Of a stretch of 64,000 nucleotides of DNA, positions 47,962 through 57,353 are shown piece by piece. A program made the translations under genes and the position numbers. The notes under the pieces are model-generated. The model saw only the letters and a program-made list of their open reading frames with translations. It was not told the origin of the DNA and did no database searches. Each line of letters begins with the position of its first letter. Positions within the stretch are counted from its first letter, which is position 1. The stretch comes from Paraburkholderia sacchari (lineage in GTDB: Bacteria > Pseudomonadota > Gammaproteobacteria > Burkholderiales > Burkholderiaceae): the NCBI RefSeq assembly GCF_000785435.2, contig NZ_JTDB02000002.1:510543-574542 (forward strand), given 5' to 3'.

Positions 47962-48609
47962 ATGAAGCTTTACAGCTATTTCCGTAGTTCGGCGTCGTAT
48001 CGCGTGCGCATCGCGCTGAATCTGAAAAACCTGCCGTACGAGTATGTACCGGTGCATCTGGTACGGGAGGGCGGCGAACAACTGAAGTCCGCGTACCGCA
48101 AGATCAATCCCGATGCGATCGTGCCGGCGTTCATCGACGACGAGAATCATACGATCCAGCAATCGCTGGCGATCATCGAGTACCTCGAGGAAACGCATCC
48201 CGAGCCGCGATTGTTGCCGAAGTCGCCGGCCGACCGCGCATACGTGCGCTCGATTGCGCTGCAGATCGCGTGTGAAATTCATCCGCTCGACAATCTGCGC
48301 GTGCTGAGGTACCTGAAGCACACGCTGGGCGTGGACGATGCAGCCAAGGACGCCTGGTATCGGCACTGGATCGAAGCGGGCTTCGCCACGCTGGAGGAGC
48401 GTCTGGCGAACGATCCGCGCACGGGCACGCTCTGCTATGGCGATACGCCGACCCTCGCTGACTTGTGCCTCGTGCCGCAGATCTACAACGCGCACCGCTT
48501 CAAGATCGACACGGCGCGCTATCCGACCATCCAGCGCATCCACGACCATGCGGTGCAGCTCGACGCGTTCGTGCGCGCCGCGCCAGGCGTGCAGCCGGAC
48601 GCGGAGTGA
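47962..48609 (+). CDS. maiA: Maleylacetoacetate (maleylpyruvate) isomerase
   Basis: 215-residue zeta-class glutathione S-transferase. The catalytic motif SSASYRVRIALNLK is near residue 10, and the C-terminal helical domain has PTLADLCLVPQIYNAHRFK. It uses glutathione as a cofactor to isomerise maleylacetoacetate or maleylpyruvate to the fumaryl form, the substrate of the FAH-type enzyme just upstream. Glutathione synthesis genes are in the same window. ATG at 47962 follows GAGGGGAGC. Confidence 0.93.
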   Translation: MKLYSYFRSSASYRVRIALNLKNLPYEYVPVHLVREGGEQLKSAYRKINPDAIVPAFIDDENHTIQQSLAIIEYLEETHPEPRLLPKSPADRAYVRSIALQIACEIHPLDNLRVLRYLKHTLGVDDAAKDAWYRHWIEAGFATLEERLANDPRTGTLCYGDTPTLADLCLVPQIYNAHRFKIDTARYPTIQRIHDHAVQLDAFVRAAPGVQPDAE

Positions 48610-48648
48610 CGCGCTCGCACTCGTGCCGCACTTGCATCAGTACATGAA

Positions 48649-48680
48649 AAAAGGCGTCGTTCGCGAGAACGACGCCTTTT
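48649..48680. terminator. Bidirectional terminator between maiA and ftsY
   Basis: AAAAGGCGTCGTTC (48649-48662), GCGA loop, GAACGACGCCTTTT (48667-48680): perfect 14-bp stem with A/T tails on both sides, between convergent genes. Confidence 0.92.
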
Positions 48681-48708
48681 GTATTTGAGCGCATTCCTGA
48701 AAGCGGGA

Positions 48709-49854
48709 TCAGCTCCCGAGCAGCGCATCCGCAAATTCTTCGGCCACGAACGGCTGGAGGTCTTCGACCTTCTCGCCCACGCCGATGAAGTACACCGGGA
48801 TCGGACGTTGACGCGCGATGGCGGCGAGAATGCCGCCCTTCGCGGTGCCGTCGAGCTTGGTGACGATGAGGCCGGTCAGGCCCAGCGCATCGTCGAATAC
48901 CTTCACCTGCGTGAGCGCGTTCTGGCCCGTGTTCGCGTCGATCACGAGCAGCACTTCGTGCGGCGCGCCGTCGAGCGCCTTGCCGATCACGCGCTTGACC
49001 TTCTTGAGCTCGTCCATGAGGTGCAGCTGCGTGGGCAGGCGCCCCGCCGTATCGGCCATCACCACGTTGATGCCGCGCGCGCGCGCCGCGCTCACCGCGT
49101 CGAAGATCACGGCGGCCGGGTCGCCGCTTTCCTGCTGCACGACTGTCACGTTATTGCGCTCGCCCCAGATCGCGAGCTGCTCGCGCGCGGCGGCGCGGAA
49201 CGTGTCGCCCGCGGCCAGCAGCACGCTCTGGTTGAAGCTCTGCATATGTTTCGCGAGCTTGCCGATGCTCGTGGTCTTGCCCGCGCCGTTCACGCCCGCG
49301 ATCATCATCACGAGCGGCTGCGCGCGGCCCAGCATCAGCGACCTTTCGAGCGGCTTGAGCAGGTCGACGAGCAACTGGCGCAACGCGTCCTTCACCTGCT
49401 GGGCCTCGGTCAGGCGCTCGGCGCGCACTTTCTGGCGCAGCGTTTCCAGCAGGTACTCGGTGGCGTCGACGCCCGCGTCGGACATCAGCAGCGCGGTCTC
49501 GAGTTCTTCGTAAAGGTCGTCGTCGATCTTCGCGTTGACGAAAATGCTCTGAATGTTCGAGCTGGTCTTCGACAGCCCCGACTTCAGGCGCGAGAGCCAC
49601 GACTTCTTCGCGCTGGCATCGGGCGCGGGGGGCGGGACGATTTCGACGGCTTCGGGTTCGTCTTCGTAAGCGTCCTCGGCTTCATCGGCTTCGACTGGCG
49701 GCGCCATGGAGACCGGTGCAGCACAAGAGTGGTCGTCGGGCAGGGTGGGCGGCGATGCGTCGGGCGTGGCTGGCGCTTGCGAGCCCGCGTCGGCTTCGGC
49801 CGCCTCGTTTCCGGCGCCCTTCGAGCCCCGGAGTCGTTTGAAGAAACTGAACAT
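48709..49854 (-). CDS. ftsY: Signal recognition particle receptor FtsY
   Basis: 381-residue SRP GTPase receptor. An acidic, low-complexity N-terminal A domain (about 10-80) targets the membrane; the NG domain follows with AGVNGAGKTTSIGKLAKH (P-loop), DTFRAAAREQL, DTAGRLPTQ and TKLDGTAKGG. It receives SRP-bound ribosomes for co-translational insertion. The start MFSFFKRLRG keeps a basic amphipathic membrane-binding start. Divergent from rsmD, with 259 nt between them. Confidence 0.96.
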   Translation of the reverse strand: MFSFFKRLRGSKGAGNEAAEADAGSQAPATPDASPPTLPDDHSCAAPVSMAPPVEADEAEDAYEDEPEAVEIVPPPAPDASAKKSWLSRLKSGLSKTSSNIQSIFVNAKIDDDLYEELETALLMSDAGVDATEYLLETLRQKVRAERLTEAQQVKDALRQLLVDLLKPLERSLMLGRAQPLVMMIAGVNGAGKTTSIGKLAKHMQSFNQSVLLAAGDTFRAAAREQLAIWGERNNVTVVQQESGDPAAVIFDAVSAARARGINVVMADTAGRLPTQLHLMDELKKVKRVIGKALDGAPHEVLLVIDANTGQNALTQVKVFDDALGLTGLIVTKLDGTAKGGILAAIARQRPIPVYFIGVGEKVEDLQPFVAEEFADALLGS

Positions 49855-50113
49855 GGTCTGGTGTGAGGAAAACGCGCTGCGGGTCTGACCGAGGGACGGT
49901 CATCGACGTCGCTTATCGACGTGGCACAAATGGGCAACGCGGCGGGCAACGCGGGGAAAACATGTCATTTTATCAGGCGCTTTCGGGTGCGTCGTTGCGG
50001 CAGGCGTGCGGCAGAGATCCAGCGTGCGCCCGGCCCTGTGGTAACGTTCGCGCATTGGTCGGCGCGGCGTCTGCCCCGCGCAGATCGGCACCGATTCACT
50101 CAGCAAAAAGCGC

Positions 50114-50779
50114 ATGCCTCGTTCATCATCTTCCCCTCGCCCGCAGGGCGCCCACGCCACTCGTGGTGCGAAATCCGGCGCAAAACCCGGTGCGCAAGCC
50201 GGCCGCGCCGGCGGCACCCACACGATCCGCATCATCGGCGGCGACTGGAAGCGCACGCCGTTGCCGGTGCTCGATCTCGAGGGCCTGCGACCTACGCCCG
50301 ACCGCGTGCGCGAAACGCTCTTCAACTGGCTCGGCCAGCGCCTCGAGGGCCAGCGCTGCCTCGACCTGTTCGCGGGCAGCGGCGCGCTCGGCTTCGAAGC
50401 GGCGTCGCGCGGCGCGGCGCGCGTGGTGATGGTCGAGCGCAATGCGCGCGCTGCCGCGCAATTGCGCGCGAACCAGGCGCACCTGGCCGCGCGCATGATC
50501 GAAGTGGCCGAAGCCGACGCGCTGCGCCTCGCCGCCAACCTCGCGCCGGGCTCGTTCGACGTCGTGTTCCTCGATCCGCCGTTTGGCGACGCCGCGCTGC
50601 TCGTGCGCTCGCTCGAACTGGCTGCGCCGCTCGTCGCGCCCGATGGCTGGCTCTATGTGGAGTCGGGCGAACCTGTGGATCCCGCGGCGCAGCCCGCGCT
50701 GGCGGGCTGGAGCGTGGTACGCGAGGGCAAGGCGGGGGCGGTTCGCTATCATTTGCTGCAACGCGAAAATGAGGAATAA
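50114..50779 (+). CDS. rsmD: 16S rRNA (guanine(966)-N2)-methyltransferase
   Basis: 221-residue class I methyltransferase that modifies G966 of 16S rRNA. A Ser/Pro/Arg/Ala-rich N-terminal extension of about 35 residues precedes IRIIGGDWKRTPLPV. SAM motif LDLFAGSGALGFEAASRGA and catalytic DPPF (VVFLDPPFGDAALL) are intact. The order rsmD-coaD-ferredoxin is common in beta- and gammaproteobacteria. Confidence 0.94.
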   Translation: MPRSSSSPRPQGAHATRGAKSGAKPGAQAGRAGGTHTIRIIGGDWKRTPLPVLDLEGLRPTPDRVRETLFNWLGQRLEGQRCLDLFAGSGALGFEAASRGAARVVMVERNARAAAQLRANQAHLAARMIEVAEADALRLAANLAPGSFDVVFLDPPFGDAALLVRSLELAAPLVAPDGWLYVESGEPVDPAAQPALAGWSVVREGKAGAVRYHLLQRENEE

Positions 50780-50890
50780 TGCGCGTTCGATAAGGAAGCG
50801 GGCGGGCGAATTCTGGCGCCACGCAGGCACTTGCGCATGCTGCGTACCAATCGCGCATTGCGCCCCATTTCAGTTGAGAGGAGAAGCCTC

Positions 50891-51385
50891 ATGGTAGTCG
50901 CCGTGTACCCCGGTACGTTCGATCCGCTCACGCGCGGTCACGAAGATCTCGTGCGGCGCGCGTCGAGCATTTTCGACACGCTGGTGGTGGGTGTCGCCGA
51001 CAGCCGCGCCAAGAAGCCGTTCTTCTCGCTCGAAGAGCGGCTCGACATTGCGCATGAGGTGCTGGGCCACTATCCGAACGTTCAGGTGATGAGCTTCAAG
51101 GGCCTGCTCAAGGATTTCGTGCGCAACAACAATGCACGCGTGATCGTGCGCGGCCTGCGCGCCGTGTCGGACTTCGAATACGAGTTCCAGATGGCCGGCA
51201 TGAACCGCTATCTGCTGCCCGACGTTGAAACGATGTTCATGACGCCATCGGATCAATATCAGTTCATTTCGGGCACGATCGTGCGCGAAATCGCCCAATT
51301 GGGCGGCGATGTCAGCAAGTTTGTGTTTCCCTCGGTGGAAAAGCGACTCCAGGACAAAGTGGCCGCACTCGGCGGCCCGGCGTGA
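50891..51385 (+). CDS. coaD: Phosphopantetheine adenylyltransferase
   Basis: 164-residue enzyme of coenzyme A synthesis (4'-phosphopantetheine + ATP to dephospho-CoA). The nucleotidyltransferase motif [30 protein letters not shown] and the C-terminal [16 protein letters not shown] are diagnostic. ATG at 50891 has a strong GAGAGGAG upstream; the longer ORF from 50831 adds non-conserved residues. Confidence 0.96.
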   Translation: MVVAVYPGTFDPLTRGHEDLVRRASSIFDTLVVGVADSRAKKPFFSLEERLDIAHEVLGHYPNVQVMSFKGLLKDFVRNNNARVIVRGLRAVSDFEYEFQMAGMNRYLLPDVETMFMTPSDQYQFISGTIVREIAQLGGDVSKFVFPSVEKRLQDKVAALGGPA

Positions 51386-51502
51386 CCCACGCCTGAGTTA
51401 AAGCGGCGCGTATCTCATCATTGGTGCGGCGCTGCTTTCTTGCCTTCTTCAAGTGGCCGCGTATTCCGAAGGCCCGGCATGGCCCGGGCCGCAGCGCTAT
51501 AA

Positions 51503-51793
<291 letters not shown>

Positions 51794-51833
51794 AACACTG
51801 GCGGTTCTGGAATAAAAACCGCGCAGAAATGAC

Positions 51834-51862
51834 AAACGCGCCTCAATCGAGGCGCGTTTTTT
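51834..51862. terminator. Terminator between ferredoxin and hisC
   Basis: AAACGCGCCTC (51834-51844), AATC loop, GAGGCGCGTTT (51849-51859), then TTTT on plus. T-rich also on the minus side, so it may serve both convergent genes. Confidence 0.88.
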
Positions 51863-51878
51863 ATTTCAAGCGGATCTT

Positions 51879-52958
51879 TTAACCGACGATCGTTTTCAGG
51901 GCGTCGATCAACGCGTTGCATTCGTCGTCAGTGCCGATCGAGATACGCAGGTGCTGACTTACGCGCGGCGCGTTGAAGTGGCGCACGAAGATTTCCTTCT
52001 CGCGCAGCTTTGCGGAAATGTGCGCCGCGTCGTGCGCGGGATGCCTTGCGAACACAAAATTGGCCGCCGAGGGCACGACCGCGAAGCCCAGCGCCGCGAG
52101 CGCCGCAGTCAGCCGCTCGCGGCTTTCCATGACCCGCTTGCTGGTGGTTTCCAGCCACTCGGCGTCCTCGTAGGCGGCGGTTGCCGCGGCTTGCGCGAGG
52201 CGGTCGAGCGGGTACGAGTTGAAGCTGTCCTTCACGCGATTGAGCGCGTCGATCAGATCGGCGTGGCCGAACGCGAACCCCACGCGCATGCCCGCGAGCG
52301 AGCGCGACTTCGAGGTCGTGTGCACGACCAGCAGATTCGGGTAGCGGTCGATCAGCGCGATGGCCGATTGCGTGCCGAAATCGACATAGGCCTCGTCGAG
52401 CACCACAACGGAATCGGCGTTGCCCGCCACGAGACGCTCGACTTCCGCGAGCGGCAGCGCGTGACCCGTGGGCGCGTTCGGATTCGGGAAGATCACGCCG
52501 CCATTCGTTGCGCCATTCGCGGGCAGGTAGTCGTCGACACGAATCGCGAACTGCGCGTCGAGCGGCACCGTGCGGTACTCGACACCGTAAAGGCGCGCGT
52601 AGGTCGGGTAGAAGCTGTACGTGATGTCAGGAAAGAGAATCGGCTTGTCGTGCTTGAGCAGCGCCTGGAACGCGTGTGCGAGCACCTCGTCGGAGCCGTT
52701 GCCCACGAACACCTGATCCGAGCGAATGCCGTGATGCGCGGCCACGGCCGCGCGCAGGCGCTTGGCGACCGGGTCCGGATAGCGGCGCAGCGACTCGGCC
52801 GTCTCGCCGAGTTCGGCGCGAATCGCTTCGAGCACGCGCGGCGAGGGCGGGTACGGGTTCTCGTTGGTATTGAGCTTCACCGGCTTCGCGAGCGTGGGCT
52901 GTTCGCCCGGCACGTAAGGCACGAGGCGGTGGACGATGTCACTCCAGTAACGACTCAA
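51879..52958 (-). CDS. hisC: Histidinol-phosphate aminotransferase
   Basis: 359-residue PLP aminotransferase of histidine synthesis. [16 protein letters not shown] at the N-terminus, [14 protein letters not shown], and the PLP lysine in [16 protein letters not shown] are seen. The TTG at 52958 gives [20 protein letters not shown], and has AAGGAGA five bases upstream; the ATG at 53015 adds 19 unrelated residues. It stands outside the his operon, near pth. Confidence 0.93.
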   Translation of the reverse strand: MSRYWSDIVHRLVPYVPGEQPTLAKPVKLNTNENPYPPSPRVLEAIRAELGETAESLRRYPDPVAKRLRAAVAAHHGIRSDQVFVGNGSDEVLAHAFQALLKHDKPILFPDITYSFYPTYARLYGVEYRTVPLDAQFAIRVDDYLPANGATNGGVIFPNPNAPTGHALPLAEVERLVAGNADSVVVLDEAYVDFGTQSAIALIDRYPNLLVVHTTSKSRSLAGMRVGFAFGHADLIDALNRVKDSFNSYPLDRLAQAAATAAYEDAEWLETTSKRVMESRERLTAALAALGFAVVPSAANFVFARHPAHDAAHISAKLREKEIFVRHFNAPRVSQHLRISIGTDDECNALIDALKTIVG

Positions 52959-53027
52959 GTTGCTCTCCTTCGATACTACGAGGTGGCTTGCAGAGGATGG
53001 ACGCGATGAACGCAATGAGCGCTGAGA

Positions 53028-53630
53028 TTAGCCGTTGCGATGCAACTGCATGACCGCGCGCTCGGCCTCGCCCTTCACGAAAGTGGACATCACGGCGAGC
53101 GCGCGCTCGATCGACGCGTCGATCACGTCCTGCTCTTCGCGGCGCGGCGGCTTGAGCACGTAGTTCGCCACGTCGGGCTTGGCGCCCGCGCGCGCACCTT
53201 CGGGAATCAGATCGCGCGGATGGCCGATGCCGATGCGCAGGCGCCAGTATTGCTGCGTCGACAGATGCGCGGAAATGTCCTTCAGGCCGTTGTGGCCGCC
53301 GCTTCCGCCGCCGAGCTTGAGCTTGACGGTGCCGGGCGACAGGTCTAGTTCGTCGTGCGCGACGAGGATCTCGTCGGGCAAGATCTTGAAGAAGTTCGCG
53401 AGGGCGACGACCGATTGGCCCGAACGGTTCATATACGTCTGCGGCTCGAGCAGATGCACTTCCTCGCCGTAGAGGCGCGCCTTCGCATAGTGGCCATGGA
53501 AACGCCGCTCATCGCGCAGCGTCGTGCCGGCTTCGCGCGCGAGCTGGTCCACGAGCCAGAAGCCGGCGTTGTGGCGCGTTGCCGTGTATTCGGCGCCCGG
53601 ATTGCCGAGCCCGACGATCAACCTGATCAT
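53028..53630 (-). CDS. pth: Peptidyl-tRNA hydrolase
   Basis: 200-residue enzyme that frees tRNA from dropped-off peptidyl-tRNA. The start [20 protein letters not shown] holds the catalytic His20; [27 protein letters not shown] is the central signature. Downstream of rplY in the usual prs-rplY-pth order, but a terminator-like hairpin (53690-53722) lies between them. Confidence 0.96.
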   Translation of the reverse strand: MIRLIVGLGNPGAEYTATRHNAGFWLVDQLAREAGTTLRDERRFHGHYAKARLYGEEVHLLEPQTYMNRSGQSVVALANFFKILPDEILVAHDELDLSPGTVKLKLGGGSGGHNGLKDISAHLSTQQYWRLRIGIGHPRDLIPEGARAGAKPDVANYVLKPPRREEQDVIDASIERALAVMSTFVKGEAERAVMQLHRNG

Positions 53631-53689
53631 TATGGTGTTCCGCCTGCAGAATTCGTTGAAACAACCGCCAAGTGTACGAAAAAACCGCG

Positions 53690-53722
53690 AAAAAAAACCC
53701 GCCGGGGCGAACCGCGGCGGGT
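53690..53722 (-). terminator. Intrinsic terminator between rplY and pth
   Basis: Read on the minus strand: ACCCGCC stem, 12-nt loop, GGCGGGT stem, followed by seven T (plus-strand A run at 53690-53696). Confidence 0.8.
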
Positions 53723-53780
53723 CACGTCGTCCGTTTCTTTGAAACGGATCGAGAGGATCAGCTTATTTGTTGCCGGGCGC

Positions 53781-54386
53781 TTACTCAGCCGCTGCTTCTT
53801 CGCCTTCAGCAGCTGCTTGAGCGCCAGCCGGCACGGGTGCCGACGCGACCACCGGGTTTTCGGCTTCGACGTGGGGAACCAGCGTGACGCCTGCGGGCAG
53901 CGTGATGTCCTTGGCGTGCAGCGATTGGCCGGCTTCGATCTTCGCGAGGTCGACTTCGAGGAATTCCGGCAGTTGGCCCGGCAGGCACTGGACTTCGATT
54001 TCAGCCAGAACGTGCGAGATGATCGCGCCACCCAGCTTCACAGCCGGGTTGGTTTCCTGGTTCATGAAGTGCAGGGGCACCTTCGTGTGGATCTTCTTGT
54101 TCGGATCGACACGCTGGAAGTCCACGTGCAGCACGAGCTGACGGAACGGGTGGTATTGCACGTCGCGCAGCAGGACTTGCTGCGACTTGCCGGCCACTTC
54201 GAGGTCGAGAATCGACGAGTGGAAGGCTTCCTTCTTCAGGGCGTGCCACAGCGCATTGTGATCGAGCTCGATCAGTTGCGGCTCCGAACCGACACCGTAA
54301 ACGATGCCAGGGGTCTTGCCAGCATTGCGCAGGCGGCGGCTCGCACCCGTACCTTGCAGATTGCGTTCGAAAGCGATGACTTTCAT
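53781..54386 (-). CDS. rplY: 50S ribosomal protein L25 (Ctc type)
   Basis: 201-residue long-form L25: N-terminal 5S rRNA-binding L25 domain ([25 protein letters not shown]) and a C-terminal TL5/Ctc beta domain, with an Ala/Glu-rich tail. Start at 54386; the longer ORF from 54485 extends into upstream non-coding sequence. It lies between prs and pth. Confidence 0.95.
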   Translation of the reverse strand: MKVIAFERNLQGTGASRRLRNAGKTPGIVYGVGSEPQLIELDHNALWHALKKEAFHSSILDLEVAGKSQQVLLRDVQYHPFRQLVLHVDFQRVDPNKKIHTKVPLHFMNQETNPAVKLGGAIISHVLAEIEVQCLPGQLPEFLEVDLAKIEAGQSLHAKDITLPAGVTLVPHVEAENPVVASAPVPAGAQAAAEGEEAAAE

Positions 54387-54433
54387 GATGTTCTCAGTTG
54401 ATGCACTGCCCGCGACCAGGCAGTAAATAAAAC

Positions 54434-54470
54434 GGGGTCCTTTCGGCTGGATATCCGCCAGAAGGCCCCC
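54434..54470 (-). terminator. Possible hairpin between prs and rplY
   Basis: GGGG/CCCC with CCTT/AAGG and an inner GGATATCC form an imperfect stem; on the minus strand it ends near GTTTTATTT. It could reduce read-through from prs or mark a processing site. Confidence 0.35.
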
Positions 54471-54558
54471 TGCGATGCGGCGCAAACCTTCGTTCGCTTG
54501 CGCCGATTACACCGAAGCGCGGCATCCTTGCGAATGCCGCGCTTCGGCGCGAATCTCT

Positions 54559-55515
54559 TTAGCTTTCCGCGAACAGCGACATCACCGAGTCGCCACGGCG
54601 GATACGCGAGAACGTTTCCGCCAGCAGACCCGCGCTCGTGAGCGAACGGATCTTCGCGCACGAACGGGCTTCTTCACCCAGCGCGATGGTGTCGGTCACG
54701 ACCAGTTCGTCGAGCGCCGAAGCGGCGATGCGCTCGCCCGCGCCACCCGAGAGAACCGGGTGCGTGGCGTACGCGAACACCTTCTTCGCGCCGCGGTCCT
54801 TGAGCACTTGCGCTGCCTTGCAGAGCGTGCCGGCGGTGTCGACCATGTCGTCCATGATTACGCAGGTGCGGCCTTCGACTTCACCGATGATGTTCATTAC
54901 TTCGGCGACGTTCGCCTTCGGGCGACGCTTGTCGATGATCGCGAGATCGCAGTTCAGCTGCTTGGCGAGCGCACGGGCGCGCACCACGCCGCCGACGTCC
55001 GGCGAAACGACCAGCAGGTTCTCGTAGTTCTGCTTGCGCAGATCGCCGAGCAGCACGGGCGTTGCGTAGATGTTGTCGACGGGAATATCGAAGAAACCCT
55101 GGATCTGGTCAGCGTGCAGATCCATCGTGATGATCCGCTCGACGCCCGCGATTTCCAGCATGTTCGCCACGACCTTCGCCGAGATGGCGACGCGCGCCGA
55201 ACGGGGGCGGCGGTCTTGACGGGCATAGCCGAAGTAGGGGATGGCTGCGGTGATCCGGCCTGCGGATGCGCGCTTGAGCGCATCGACCATGATCATCAGT
55301 TCCATCAGATTGTCGTTGGTCGGCGCGCTGGTCGACTGAAGGACGAAGACGTCCTTGCCGCGCACGTTTTCCTGGATTTCGACCTGGATCTCACCGTCGG
55401 AAAAGCGGCTAACCATAGCCTTACCGAGGGGAATACCGAGGATCTTGACGACTTCCTGTGCAAGCGCGGGATTCGCGTTGCCAGTAAAAACCATCAGGCC
55501 GTCATGGCTGCTCAT
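54559..55515 (-). CDS. prs: Ribose-phosphate pyrophosphokinase
   Basis: 318-residue PRPP synthase, which supplies PRPP for nucleotides, histidine, tryptophan and NAD. Landmarks: [56 protein letters not shown] and the PRPP loop [14 protein letters not shown]. Of two adjacent ATGs (55518, 55515), the second gives the family start and better spacing to CAGG. Order ispE - tRNA-Gln - prs - rplY - pth is standard in betaproteobacteria. Confidence 0.96.
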   Translation of the reverse strand: MSSHDGLMVFTGNANPALAQEVVKILGIPLGKAMVSRFSDGEIQVEIQENVRGKDVFVLQSTSAPTNDNLMELMIMVDALKRASAGRITAAIPYFGYARQDRRPRSARVAISAKVVANMLEIAGVERIITMDLHADQIQGFFDIPVDNIYATPVLLGDLRKQNYENLLVVSPDVGGVVRARALAKQLNCDLAIIDKRRPKANVAEVMNIIGEVEGRTCVIMDDMVDTAGTLCKAAQVLKDRGAKKVFAYATHPVLSGGAGERIAASALDELVVTDTIALGEEARSCAKIRSLTSAGLLAETFSRIRRGDSVMSLFAES

Positions 55516-55579
55516 CATGCACCTGCTGCGGACTTGGGGGGGCGAGAGGAACTACTTGGGTGAACTGCTTTAGAATTTT

Positions 55580-55656
55580 TGGCAGGGGAGGAAGGACTCG
55601 AACCCTCGCATGCCGGAATCAAAATCCGGTGCCTTAACCAACTTGGCGACTCCCCT
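55580..55656 (-). tRNA. tRNA-Gln (anticodon TTG)
   Basis: 77-nt tRNA with CCA encoded. Acceptor AGGGGAG/CTCCCCT, D-arm with GTTGGTTAAGGC, anticodon loop TTTTGAT between CCGGA and TCCGG (anticodon TTG, reading CAA), T-arm GAGGGTTCGAGTCCTTC-like, discriminator G. Sits between ispE and prs. Confidence 0.97.
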
Positions 55657-55676
55657 ACACTCAACTTCGAGCCTGA

Positions 55677-55696
55677 CTGATCGGTAGGACGATCAG
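55677..55696. repeat. 7-bp inverted repeat between ispE and tRNA-Gln
   Basis: CTGATCG, 6-nt spacer, CGATCAG. It lies 20 nt before the mature tRNA 5' end on the minus strand and may form a processing hairpin; there is no T-tract. Confidence 0.4.
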
Positions 55697-55706
55697 CCAC
55701 GCAAAA

Positions 55707-56612
55707 CTATGCCGCGAAAGCGAAGAGTGGATGTGTGTCCAGGCTCGACGTCACTGCGCTTCTCCAGTCTGCCGGAAGCTGCACTTGCGCAACTTCTGCT
55801 TCAGCCCGACTGGCGAACGCTGCGAAAACACTCGCGCCCGACCCGGTCATCCGCGCTGGTGCGATGCTGTTTGAGATACTCTCAAACCATCTGAGCACCT
55901 GCGCTACTTCCGCGTATTTTCCTGCGACAACCGCTTGCATATCGTTTTGACCGAAACTATCTGGCCATCCCTTCTGCTGCTTGCTACCTGCAAGTTGCTG
56001 TGCAAGAAAGACTGCTATTGTGCAGGTTCTTGTGTCCCTTGTCAACGACTTTTCTGAAAAAATTTCAGCGGTAGGAACATGAACTCGCGGCGTCACCACC
56101 AAAAAGTGGCGCGGGGGCAATTGTACAGCCTCCAGCGCCTCTCCAACACCCTCGGCGAACGCATTTTTCCCGAATATGAAGAAGGGCACGTCGGCGCCGA
56201 GTTTGAGCGCGAGCGCCTGCAATTCCTCGCGCGGCAGGTTGAGCTTCCACAGGCGATTGAGCGCGAGCAGCGTGGTGGCCGCATCGGAGCTACCGCCACC
56301 AAGCCCCGCACCCATCGGCAGACGCTTTTCGATGTCGATTTCGACGCCTTCGTTCGTGCCGGTATGTTGCTTGAGCAACGTCGCGGCGCGCACGGTGAGG
56401 TCGTGCTCGGCGGGGACGCCGTCGACTTCCGTGGTGCGCGCGATACGGCCGTCGAGGCGGCGCGTGAAATGCAGCGTGTCGCCCCAGTCGAGCAACTGGA
56501 AGACGGTTTGCAGGTCGTGATAGCCGTTGGGCCGGCGACCCGTGATGTGCAGGAAGAGATTGAGTTTCGCGGGCGCGAGGCAGTCGCGCAGCGAGTCCTG
56601 GGTTTCGGTCAT
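55707..56612 (-). CDS. ispE: 4-diphosphocytidyl-2-C-methyl-D-erythritol kinase
   Basis: 301-residue GHMP kinase of the MEP isoprenoid pathway. [20 protein letters not shown] and the ATP loop [19 protein letters not shown] are diagnostic; the C-terminal [12 protein letters not shown] is the third GHMP motif. Start at 56612 ([10 protein letters not shown]); the ORF from 56648 adds 12 residues. 66 nt downstream of lolB on the same strand. Confidence 0.95.
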   Translation of the reverse strand: MTETQDSLRDCLAPAKLNLFLHITGRRPNGYHDLQTVFQLLDWGDTLHFTRRLDGRIARTTEVDGVPAEHDLTVRAATLLKQHTGTNEGVEIDIEKRLPMGAGLGGGSSDAATTLLALNRLWKLNLPREELQALALKLGADVPFFIFGKNAFAEGVGEALEAVQLPPRHFLVVTPRVHVPTAEIFSEKSLTRDTRTCTIAVFLAQQLAGSKQQKGWPDSFGQNDMQAVVAGKYAEVAQVLRWFESISNSIAPARMTGSGASVFAAFASRAEAEVAQVQLPADWRSAVTSSLDTHPLFAFAA

Positions 56613-56678
56613 GATGCTGGTAAGCGCCGTGCGGCGGCGGGCGCACATCGCGCTTGCCGCCGCACGGGCGCAATTCCT

Positions 56679-57353
56679 TTACTGGTCGAGCACGAGCTTG
56701 ATCTGAAGCGGCGGGTTGTCGCGCGCGAGGTTCACGCGCTTGACGCCGGTGGCGGGCGCGTCTGCGTAGGCGAGATAGTCGATGGTCCAGCCGTCCTGCT
56801 GGATCTGTGCGAGACGCTGCGGATCTTTCGCGTCGGGCGTCGTGTGGGCGCGCGACGTGGGGGCGACCGACGGCTGCAGCCAGTAGCGCAAGCCTTCCAC
56901 CGGCAGCGCGAAGCCAAGCGCCTGCTGCATCAGCGTGCTGACGTTGTCGGCGGTGAGCGGCTGCTTGTTCGGCAATTCGAGCGTGGCTGCGGCCGGCGAC
57001 GACGTGACGATGGCGAGCGTCTGCCCAAGCGGATTGAGCAGCTGCAGTGTCACGGTCGAATCGGCCTCGTGCCAGTCGAAATTGCCGTAGGCGTTGCGCT
57101 GCTGGCCGTTCTGGTCGTCGTATTGAACGGCGAAGCGGCCATGGTAGGCGCGGCTCGTTTGCGTGGTGAGCGAGGTCGTGGCGCGAGCCGTGGACGGCTC
57201 ATGCGGCGCTTGCGTCGCGCAACCCGCGAGCGTAAGCAATCCGGCGAGCAGCCCGGCCGCCGCCATGCCCAGCGCCGGCCGCGGGGTCAGACGCGAGGAG
57301 CGTCTCGCAGCGGCAGTGGCGGTTGGGCGGCGATGCGGTTGAAATTCAGCCAT
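56679..57353 (-). CDS. lolB: Outer-membrane lipoprotein receptor LolB
   Basis: 224-residue lipoprotein that receives lipoproteins from LolA and inserts them into the outer membrane. An Arg/Pro/Ala-rich stretch (about 1-25) precedes the signal helix and lipobox LTLAGC (cysteine about residue 46). The mature part has RAYHGRFAVQYDDQNGQQ and QQDGWTIDYLAYADA. Its ATG shares one base with the TGA of the upstream TPR gene (TGATG), so they are translationally coupled. Confidence 0.88.
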   Translation of the reverse strand: MAEFQPHRRPTATAAARRSSRLTPRPALGMAAAGLLAGLLTLAGCATQAPHEPSTARATTSLTTQTSRAYHGRFAVQYDDQNGQQRNAYGNFDWHEADSTVTLQLLNPLGQTLAIVTSSPAAATLELPNKQPLTADNVSTLMQQALGFALPVEGLRYWLQPSVAPTSRAHTTPDAKDPQRLAQIQQDGWTIDYLAYADAPATGVKRVNLARDNPPLQIKLVLDQ